Of a stretch of 64,000 nt of DNA, positions 24,901 through 35,400 are shown in pieces (the first letter of the stretch is position 1; every line of letters starts with the position of its first letter). The stretch spans positions 18,724,217-18,788,216 of the forward strand of contig NC_046640.1 in NCBI RefSeq assembly GCF_900324485.2, written 5' to 3'. Source of the stretch: Mastacembelus armatus. Lineage: Eukaryota; Chordata; Actinopteri; Synbranchiformes; Mastacembelidae. Under the pieces are notes generated by a model, which was not told the origin of the DNA, searched no databases, and saw nothing but the letters and a program-made list of their open reading frames with translations. A program made the position numbers and the translations under genes.

Positions 24901-27159
24901 CAGTTCTGTTGCGTCAGGCCGTGAGATGGATGATTTCACACAGTCCTAAATAGACAAGCAAATAGGATAATTTCTCGTTTCATTTTTCCAAAAATATCAT
25001 CCTAAATTTCTAGAGTTATTTCATTGCTTAATTATCACAAGTCTAATCTCACCAGCAGACAGAGGGAGTACTTGATTTTCTGAAAGAGGCCCACAAATTC
25101 TTCCTGTGATGGAGGGCAAGCTTTCATGGTCAACAAGTCATCTACACAGAGAAAGGTACAGTCACATCATCTTCCAGGATACATATTAAAAACACAATCA
25201 CTGCTGTTATTACACAGGTAGTGATTTTGGTTTTTCTAGTGTCAACACTTTGGAAGCTGCCTATTTACAGACATATACAGTGGGGAAAATAATTATTGAT
25301 CCCCTGCTGATTTTCCAAGTTTGCCCACTTACAAAGAAATGAACAATCTATCATTTTTTATGGTAGATTTATTGTAACAGAGCAATGTAGAATATAAATA
25401 ACAAACACAGAACAACACATTATATCAAATGTTATAAACTGATTGGCTTTTTAGTGAGTACAATAAGTATTTGATCCCCAAGCAAAACATAACTTAGCAT
25501 TTGGTGGAGAAACTCTTTTTGTACTTATTTTCCCCACTTTAAGTATTAATAGAAACACTACAGAAGAATACTAGTGTGTTTCTGCAACATGCAGCCTGCC
25601 ATTAGTGTTGATAACTTTGTAAAGGTGTGGAGTACTTGTCCTAGCTTGTTCCCACCAACCACTCTACTACACAGCTATGCCATTGGTAATGACTAGAAAT
25701 CTTGTGTTCCATTTCATAATTATTGGCATTGTGTTTAGGCCTATCACACCTATCCCTGCACACACTGGCCAGAAACCTGTGAAACACCCATGTCATGTTG
25801 CCAGGCCAACACTGGGTTGAACACAAGTAGATGAAAACAATTCAACTTCTGTTCAATGTTCCAGTGACAAAGAAACAGCAGTCTACATTGAAAATATCAA
25901 GCCTGTAAAACAAATCTTGTTGCTGTTCCCTGTCACAGTGAGGAAGAATGACTCACTTATTTAGAAATACCATTTCTTCTTTAACAAGATCCAAATGAGT
26001 AGATTGTATCTCATATGGTAACATTTTCATAACACCAAGTGTCTGCTTTAAGCCAAAGTATGTCATCAACCCAATAGAATAAATCCATTTCCTGCCTCTG
26101 CTCTTCTTCTGCAGTCTGTCAAAAATATCATGCTATCTCAATACATAGTGTTACCTGCATTGTTCACATTCTGTTTCAGTAAAGCAGGTTTTCAGCATGT
26201 GTTTTCTTTTTTCTTGACCATGTTTGTGAAACTATGAAACTAGTAGTTGAAAAAACAGCTCTCACCATTTTCATTCTCTTTCTTCTTGCTCTTCCTGCTC
26301 CTCTTCTTTCTTTGGTTGAGGACACTTTGGGCTTCAGCAGTCTGCTGCAAGCGCAACATGAATCGCTCCACATCATCAAAACAGTGGTTGAGAATCTCCT
26401 GATGAGGAAACACACTGTGTATTTTAACAATTTAACCACAGCTACGTACTTTTTATAAGCTTCTTTGCAAAGGTTAAACATCTAAAATCTGAATTATTTC
26501 TGGAAGTACATACCACTTCACTCTTTGCATTGGGGAGAGATGTGTTATTTGACACCCCATGGGTACCATTCTCTAAGAAGAGGAAGAAAAAAACATTTTA
26601 TCAAATTTGGATATACACTTCAACAACAGGCCTAGTGCATGATGCTGGTTTTAAGAATGAAAACACAGGTACATGCTCACACATACAGCACTGTGCAGAG
26701 GTTTATGGCACTTAGAGTTAGATTAATTTTAGATTCTTCTCAGACAACACAATCCAGGGACCCTGGAACAGCCTGAACCTACAGAAGAACTGCTACAGCT
26801 GCTCCAAGGTGCAGCAAAGTACCAGGAGAAACTGTGCAGGTCAAACCAAAGTGAACTGTTGCTGATTTCAGAGCAAAAGGGATTGTTGCAAATACTGATT
26901 AGATTTAGGTTTTGCTCTTATACTGCACTTTGCATGAAGTTTATTGATAAATGCAAAAATTGTTATGTAATTTATAATAAAAGCAAATCATGTGCATTGT
27001 TAGTGCCTAAACCTTGCACAGTACTAGACACATGGACCAGATGATTATACCTTTGACAAAATTTGTGTAGCCACTGGGAGGAGGCTCATTCCCTGGTGTT
27101 ACCATGACTTGGACACCTGAAGGCTTTTTGGGAACCACTGGTGGTCGTTTTGCAGACAT
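21912..27159 (-). CDS. eps8l1: EPS8-like actin-regulatory adaptor (SH3, no PTB found)
   Basis: Thirteen minus-strand exons, 5' to 3': 27159-27051, 26572-26514, 26398-26266, 25141-25053, 24945-24871, 24794-24646, 24560-24363, 24129-24021, 23931-23791, 23691-23550, 22918-22756, 22502-22370, 21998-21912. They join in frame to 528 residues. Known family role: links receptor tyrosine kinases to Rac and actin via ABI1/SOS1 (SH3) and a C-terminal effector region. Visible: proline-rich N terminus ([15 protein letters not shown]); [14 protein letters not shown] at about 57-70; basic [11 protein letters not shown] near 90; helical region to about 205; SH3 core [14 protein letters not shown] and [21 protein letters not shown] at about 284-335; SAM-like end [10 protein letters not shown] to [15 protein letters not shown]. 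The N-terminal PTB of EPS8 relatives was not found. The eps8l1 name rests on neighbours, since sequence alone does not separate L1, L2 and L3 here. Donors at 24645 (gtctgt) and 24870 (gtcaga) are weak. Confidence 0.85.
25276..25541. mobile_element. Short inverted-repeat DNA transposon (MITE), AGTGGGGAAAATAA ends
   Basis: The left end reads cagtggggaaaataattatt after a TA dinucleotide. The right end reads gtacttattttccccact, whose reverse complement is agtggggaaaataagtac. The interior holds no open frame. The sequence tgatcccctgctgatttt is typical of a widespread teleost repeat, probably Tc1/mariner-derived. It lies in the long intron between eps8l1 exons 3 and 4. Confidence 0.7.
26686..27026. 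mobile_element. Inverted-repeat DNA transposon remnant, ACTGTGCA ends
   Basis: The left end is cactgtgcagaggtttatgg and the right end is cctaaaccttgcacagtact. Reverse-complemented, the right end matches the left with a few mismatches and two single-base gaps. A TA precedes the left end, as expected for Tc1/mariner-type insertion. The element is about 340 bp, non-coding, and sits in the intron between eps8l1 exons 1 and 2. Confidence 0.7.
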
Positions 27160-29403
27160 CTGTAGCATGTACATGCAAACAGTAAAATCAAGCATGTACC
27201 GTAATTCAGGGAGCAGCACAGTCATACAGTGGTTACCACTGTCACATCACAGCAAGAAGGTTCCAGGTTCGAATCTTTACGACCCTGGAACACTCATTTC
27301 AACTTTGTCTGAACATTGTAATGATGAATGAGAGCTCAACATTGTCACATTCCACAAGCCGGTTGTAAGAATGTTGAGTGTGCACACCTGCATGGACGTG
27401 ACAGATACATGACAGGAAAAACCACTACAACCAGACACATGGTGTACAGATGACACACGAAAACGTCATAGAGAAATTACACATGCTGTGCGAATATAAT
27501 GAAGCTCTTTATCTCATCTTTTCCTCCCCCTGTCCTTTCTTCTTTTCAACATCACCAACATGTTGATGAGCTTTTCAAGCATTAACAACCACCTTAACAT
27601 ATCATCATATCATACACAGTCAATGCCCCTTGTGCAATAAAACTGAATCAATATTCTAATGTATCAAAATGAAGTATAGTTACATCAAAGGTCTTCACAC
27701 ATTACTGACACAAGGCAGTTGTCCTTCGTATGACAGGTGTACCTGCCTCTCTCTCTCTCTCTCAATCACTCTCTCTCACATACAGTTCACACAAACGTAA
27801 CACCAAATATCTAGATACATCACTGTCACTGTACCTTTAGCGCAGTTTGAGTATTTAAGTCCACGGTGCTTAAATCAGTCCTGCTGCCGTGTCAGATGTG
27901 CACTGTGCTTAGCTGTTTACACCAGTACGTCCCACATTCTTAAGATACAGAAACCAGAAAAACAAGTTTGGCTTTCCTTCTGTATTTAATCTGTGTTGCT
28001 TTCACTCTCCTAGGATTCTTCCTCCCTCTCATTCTTCTCTCTGCATCTTTGTGAGCATGTCTCTCTTTGTGACAGGCAGAAACTGCCTTTGGCTTGTGCT
28101 AAGGGGCAAATGTAATCTGCAATATGTGCTGTTCCAGAAATGTAATGCACTTTTCCTCAGATTCCCCAATTCCACAAACTCAGTGACATCAAGTTTCTAT
28201 TTAGACAATAACAAAGCCAAGGCCAAGATATGATTCAGAGGTTAGCAAACAGGAAGACAGGTCTATTAAAGTGATATAGGAAAAGATGTGGGAAACACAT
28301 ACCTAGTTTCTAATGCTGCAGAAATGTGACACTGCTGGCAGGTGCATCAGCAGTTTGACCCAGATGAAGAATTGAAAAGTGGTTAACTGGAACAATAAAC
28401 AGAAATCAACACAATCCTGACAGAAGAGCAAGAGATCCTCGGTTGTTTCTGAGCAGATCTGTATTTTAGTGACAAACCGAGAGAGGTCAGTCTATTGAAC
28501 ATTTAGGTCGGAATAATGTCTTAATTCTAATTTAGCTTCGTGCAGTAATAGGCCTCAGCTCTTAGATACTGAGAATTTAACTACATGGCGTAGGGGGAAA
28601 CTGAGCTGCTGTTGAACAGTGACACCAACTGGTCATTAAAGGTCAGAGTCTTTTCTTCATGTCTCGAGTGGACTGACACAGGCAGGCAAACTTTAAATGG
28701 GTTGTTGGTGTTAAATACCTGGTTCCATTAGTTCTGACCCTAGTAACGTGTTGATTCTGCAGGTTCATACAGTTTGTTTAACACCAGGAATAAGCTTTTC
28801 CTCTTGCAGGCTGGAGAACTGTTAACAAGCAGTGTGAGATAAATGAGCGCAGTGTTGCAATGTCGAGTCATGAGTTTATTTGGAGACTACACGAACAGAT
28901 GCGTAATTGGCCTATAATCGGATAATCTGACGTTTAAAGATCGTGCAAAGGGCAGTGTGTTTAAACGCAGCACAGGGCGTAATACACATGGCCACAGGAA
29001 CAAACTCTAACTTTCTTCGTTTGTTTGTTTTTTTTTTTTTTTTTTTCTCCTCTGTTTCAGTGGCCACGCACACAGCAGCGTGCACCCATGGGTCTGCTTG
29101 TCCTGCCCCGCGGAGCGTTTTGGGGGCCGGCCAGCTCAGCCCCTCACTCTGCTCATTGGCTCCAGCTGCAGTAACTTCTCCTTCATTTCTTCTTGGGTTG
29201 GCAAGATTGTTCCCACGCACGAAACGGACCCACGAGTTGACATCTTTGCCTTTAATAAGTCTAAATATTAGTCTAAATATTATCACAGCCAAAAAAAGGG
29301 AGAGTTTGAAGTAGTGTTATTGGAAAGAGACGGAGAGTGGTTGGCAGGAAGACCAACGCCAGGTCTGCTGGAAACTCTACACCCTCCTGGACGTGCTGTC
29401 AGA
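27160..29403. promoter_or_regulatory. Divergent region between eps8l1 and slc6a16
   Basis: The first identified eps8l1 coding exon ends exactly at a splice acceptor (27160-27161 on the minus strand), so at least one more 5' exon lies in this region. The right part, about 29050-29400, is GC-richer and includes a CCAAT box on the minus strand near 29152. It ends in the slc6a16 5' UTR. A poly(T) run occurs near 29029-29047. I searched for PTB-domain coding sequence on the minus strand and saw none. Confidence 0.45.
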
Positions 29404-32400
29404 ATGGTATGTCCACTACACATCACGTTTTATTAACGTGACTTAATGCGCTCTATCTGAACTCTGCTGCTTCTACTGGATTCTTGCTCTGGTTTATTTT
29501 GTTTTTCCATTATTTCTGGTGCTAAGTAGCCCACACTCAGAGCCATGAAGAGCTTTAAGGCTGCGGTCATCTCCCCCAGGCAGCTGATTTTCTGTACATT
29601 TGTTCACAGTATACATGCAATGCTGCACAATGTGCTCAGAGACAGATATGTTTCACTGCCCACATCTGTTAATATAATGTAGTCTACATTGAAAATAAAA
29701 TATCCACAATGCTCTGTGCTGTAGCTACTGTAGAACAAACTAAATAACAGCCAGATATTACAAAAAAATACTAAATGTGGACTTTTCTTTTAGGTGGATT
29801 CATGTTTACACTTTAGCCTGTTAGTTTTCTGGACTTTACCAAAAAAAAAATGACAACAGCTCCTCCACACTGCTGTGTTGTCGAGATGAACACTGAGATT
29901 AAAGCCAAAACACATTTGATCAGTGATGTTAAATGTTAAAAACAGCTGCTGTTTTCTACTTTATTTACCCAAAATATATTTACAGTCATACACAATCTGT
30001 ATAGCAACATGCGTATGTATAGTTATTTTCCATATCATCATATAGGCATGTAGTTACAGTGATGATGGAAACATTGGTGTAAAACAATGAGTTATGTGTT
30101 TGGGAATTATACTGTATCTCCTGGTGTATATGTGTGCAGTCTGTGGGGCATTTTCCTTTCACAAAATGTGTCCTGGGATAAATTCCTGCCCTAGAAATGG
30201 TTGTTTGATATATACAGTACAAAATATTATGTAGTTTCTTGGTGCTGAACTTGACTATGATAAATATTTTATAGCCGGTGATTGAAATATTCATAGAAAT
30301 AGCATAATTTTTTGTGTTCATCAGTTTTTAAATATCAATCATCTATTCAATTCATCATATTTTAAAGATTCTGTTGACATCAACAGGAACAATCCTAACT
30401 CTTCATTTCTCACAACTGATGGCTTTCTAAATACTGCCCCCACCCCACAAAACTCCTTCGTTTAGTATTGATTCCAATACATTTTTACAGTTCTTTTTGA
30501 CAAAACCAATCACCACTCCTTTTACCAATACTGATACAGCTCCATCACTCATTAATCCTCAAACCTAGTTTTTTAAAATTATTTTTATGGACACAGTATT
30601 GGATCTGTAATCCTCTTTGAGCTGCTATGATTATATTCCTGCTAATTTTCTCAAACAAACTCTGATTACTGTTGGCCCTTGGTTTCTGGCTTGATTAGTC
30701 TCTAGTTGTGTCCCTAACTTTTTCTAAGTAGCCAGAATTTAGCTGCTTCTTAAAAGAACTGACTTGGATTACAATAGCTTTAGACCTGTTTGAAAAACTG
30801 AACATTCAGAAGCAAACTTTTTTGTTTTGGAGAAGTTTCAGTCTGGATTTTGAATTTTTTGGAGAGTGTTTAATATTATTCTTGTGCATGCAGATGCAGG
30901 TGTTCTCTCTAATTTAATTGTGTTGCATCCTAACTCTGCCTCTGATACAGTCAATCATGAGAGTCTTATTGTTTGATTAAAACAATGGGCTGGTTTATCT
31001 GCATCTGTTGGGTCAGAACTTATTTAACAGGAGGAAATTTTTTTTAGGGTCTGGGGTGTCTGACGCAGCTGCTTTGAACTTTGCAGTGCCTCAAGGGCCT
31101 ATTTTAGGACCTATTTTATTTCCAATCTATATGTTACCACTGGAGTTTTTAATTTCTCGTTTTAATAGTTATTTTTATGCGGATTACCTGTAGCTCCACC
31201 TTTACCTTAAACAGCAGGATCACAACAATCTGTCCAAGCAACATAAGGGACTGAAAGCCAAGACATTCATTTATATTTACCAAATAACTTCATTGTTAAT
31301 AATGTTGATAACATTTCACAGCAACTGATTTATCAACTAATCGTTTCATCAACTACTTAAACAAAAGCCTGTTTTGGTCCATAATATATCATCATTTGAA
31401 CTTAACATGTTGGCTAGAACATGTGAAAGAGACGACAGGCACCTCCAGCTGTTTCTTACACTGTGGTAAATATTGAAACAAATCGTCATACTGAAACTTT
31501 CCTCCTGTCATGTTACCAACTATATCCACTGTTTCCACTGCATGGGTCTACACATGCACCTCGGCACCACCTACCATGTGAACCAATGTAAGCCTAACAC
31601 CGCCCAGTGGATTTTCCTGCTCACTCCCACCCTCACGTCAATTTAAGATGATCCCACCTTCATCGTAAGGTTTGCCTAGTGGATTTAGGTCACAATTCCC
31701 ATTTCACCTCCTGTTTACATATGTGTGCATGCATATCTTTGTCACTGTCTCAAACGTGGGTACTAACATTTATGGTTATCTCTAACCTCTTTGACAAATA
31801 CATAATTGAATGGCTTTAATGTGAAGCAGCAGTAGTCAAAGTTGCATTAGCAGTAATTCAATACTGTTCTTATGTGACTCTGGGAGAGTGAACAGTAGGG
31901 CTAAAGATAAAAACAGTAATGTTGCATCACATCGCTACACATACCATTTTCATCACTCTCTCTTGTGTTCATGAAGGCTGTTTGAATCCAGTTTGGGAAT
32001 GGTGGGCTCCACCACAAGGTTATGATAAAATCTCTATACAGTGAAGGTTTTTGCTGAAAATTGCTAATCATAAGAAAATCTTAAGGTTAATAACGTTTCT
32101 TGTGTTTGGCTTCGCACAGATACAATGTAGGTTACAGACAAAATGTCAGTCTCACTTTTCTTACATAGAGCGTATTCTTCTTGTTTGTTTATCATACTGG
32201 AGTGCAACATGGGTTACAGCACAAATGTCCCAGGTTTTCAGACATCATAAACCTTTTATATTGTTATAGACTGTGGCAGTCCCTGCTTAATAAGTTGAAC
32301 TTGCCAAGTGATTGACTCATTATGTATTTTGGTGCCTTGAGATTGTTTTTATTGTGATTTGGTGCTTTACAGATAAATTGAATTGAATTATTTTATTTGC

Positions 32401-35400
32401 AGCTGTGCGTGGAATTTTTTTTTTTTTTTCAACATGCCTAGTTTCCTTTTGCAAGAAAAGCTTTTTGGGATAATATCATATGTTACATGATCTAGATTGT
32501 GGTCGATTTAAAAAAAAAAAAACAAAAAAAAAACTAAACTATAATCAGAAGAGGTTTACCCAAAGCCATTTTTATTTTTCTTCATCTTCTATGTTTTTGA
32601 AAGGTGGAGAAGCCTTCACTGGACAGCACCGAAGAGAGAGCCTGGCTGGGTGAGGGCCAGTGTCATATGCAGCCTGGCACAGATGTGGTAGAGATAGCCA
32701 ATGGAGACCGGCCAGCATGGGACTCTAAGATCCAGTATGTATTGGCCCAGGTGGGGTTCAGTGTGGGTTTAGGGAATGTGTGGAGGTTCCCATACCTTTG
32801 CCACCAAAATGGAGGAGGTGAGTATCTTTAAAGAAATAATTATACAGGACAAACACAAAAAGTTTGACAATCTATGACAAAATGTGAGTAAGTTTTATGA
32901 CTTGTGTAAAGTGTTTTTTAATGTTTCTTCCTTTTCTCCTTCCAGGGGCCTTCATGCTTCTGTATGTTTTTCTTTTACTGGTTGTGGGGGTTCCACTGTT
33001 TTTCATGGAGCTGGCAGCTGGCCAGAGTATTCGACAGGGCAGCATTGGTGTCTGGAAGCACATCTCCCCAAAGCTGGCAGGGATTGGCTACTCCAGCTGC
33101 ATGGTGAGGATTATTTTTAATTTTACCTTTATTTAGTTTTTTTTCTCTGTGTTTGAAATCGAGCCATATGTCTGTGTACGTCTGTCATTTTGGATTATTT
33201 GTTAGTCTGGGCAAATAAAAGCCAGAATGGAGAAGCAGTCAAATCCATTCTCCATCCTGTGTTCTAAAAGACACCTTAATTATATCTTATTATGAAGCCA
33301 CAACATATTTCTTTACCTTTTTGTAAATAACTTTTTTATTAGCCATACCGTGTGTATAATTAAGAAAAGATGTTTGATGGCATTAGTAATGTAAGAGTGC
33401 TGCAACGCTCTGTTTGTTGCGTAACAGTTTTCTCTGCCGAAGACAGAATGCAAACACAAAGTAGACAAGAACATTCTGTGCATGTGCAGCACACAGATAT
33501 GTCATTGTACACATAAACACCCATGTTTCTATTTCTAAAAGAGCTTGTTTAATTTCTGTAAAAAACACAAACAAACTCATTATTCAGTCCAAATCCGTCT
33601 CAGAATTTGTTATAAATACATTTTAGCAAGCCTTTCACATACAGGAGTCCACAGTTTAATAATATCTTAACTAAAGGAGCACACAACAAATAATTCCACT
33701 GCATGCTGCTGTCTGAGGCCATATGAGATTAGCTGTTCACTGCTTTGACAGCTCATTTTTGACATTGAAAGTACTTTTCAGCACATACTGTATCCTGTAT
33801 CGCTAGAAATTGCTGTGTAAATACTGATAAATGCTTAAGTAAATTCATGACCCTTTCCTTTTCTAGGTCTGTTTTTTTGTGGCTCTTTACTACAATGTTA
33901 TCATTGCCTGGAGCCTGTTCTACATGGGGAATTCTTTTCAGTATCCTCTGCCATGGCAGCAGTGTCCAGTTGATGTTGCCACCAATGACACAGGTAGTCA
34001 CATAACTGACAAGGTCAACAAAGACATAGATGACATCTATGTCACATAGATGTCATCTATGTCTTTGTTGACAGTGCAAGGTTTACAGTGCAAGGTTTAC
34101 AGTTTTGTCTCTTCTAAATCAACAGTTAGGGAATGTGCCAGTAGCTCCCCAACAACATATTTCTGGTTTCGGAAAGCTCTTAACATCACAAATTCTATTG
34201 AAGAATCTGGAGAGTTAAACTCCAACATGACAGTCTGCTTGCTGGCTGCATGGACAATTGTTTCTTTGGCTATGATCAAGGGCATCAAGTCTTCTGCAAA
34301 GGTAAAATCTGTCTTCTCTTCTCACCCCAGGAAATACCATATTTCAACTGTCAACATTCCTGCCATTACAGACACTGATGGTTTTAGGATTATTAAAGTA
34401 CATCAACATTAAAATACACCAACCTTGTGGAAATGAGATATTTACTTTGTGGTTGAGTGTAAGATAAGAAGATGAGCACCACTGCCTTGTCTGTGGGATA
34501 AATATATGGCTGCAGCAGGCAGCTAGTTAGTTTAGCACAACGACTGGAAACAGGTGCTTATAGGTTAACTGCTCCTCTGCTTCTTTGTACTGAGGTTAGG
34601 TTTCATATATAATGGCAGATATGCGAGTGGCATGAATATTTTTATCAAACACTCCACCAGAAAGCAAATATTTGTCATTGAACTATTCCTCAGAAATATT
34701 CTGACACAGAAATCATCCTCCACTTCTTTCTTCAAATCTTAGGTGATGTACTTTTCCTCAGTCTTTCCCTACGTGGTGCTCTTTATTTTTCTCATCAGAG
34801 GGTTGATGTTGGACGGTGCGATGGAAGGAATCACCTACATGTTTTATCCTAAAGTAAGCCCAGCATTCATACCGTTTGCTCATGTTCATGTTTTCCTCTG
34901 TACGTTTTCTCTCCATTTCTTTTCTTACTAGCCGTCTAATGAATGCTGAGTGGAAAATGTTTAAAAACTGCAATGGATGTTTTACGTGTTTTCCTGTCTG
35001 TACACTAATGGTATTTCTCAGCTGGAAATTTGGGGAAATGTTCAGGTGTGGAGGCAGGCTGCCACACAAGTGTTTTTTGCCCTCGGACTGGGCTATGGAT
35101 CCGTTATTGCATATTCATCCTACAATCCAGTCCACAACAACTGCCACAGGGACGCATTGATGGTCTCCGGCATTAACTTCATGACGTCTGTGCTGGCCTC
35201 CCTGGTGGTTTTTGTAGTGCTGGGTTTTCGTGCCAAAAACATCGCACTACGCTGTGTGGCTAAGTACGGATATGTGTGTTTGCATGAATATTACCTTAGA
35301 CAGTTTAAAAATCATATTTTCTAGCACAGCCAAAACAATTTTTACATAAGCTCAACTGATTGATCAATGGAACTGAAACTCTTTTCCATTTAAATAAGTA

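Noticed and set aside
28912-29314. Overlapping open frames of over 120 codons on both strands
   Set aside because: They overlap on opposite strands, run through a poly(T)/poly(A) tract, and match no family I know. They lie in the GC-richer divergent promoter region, where long chance frames are expected.
31008-31193. Possible coding exon in slc6a16 intron 1
   Set aside because: [19 protein letters not shown] is a LINE reverse transcriptase motif in a decayed copy, not a host exon.
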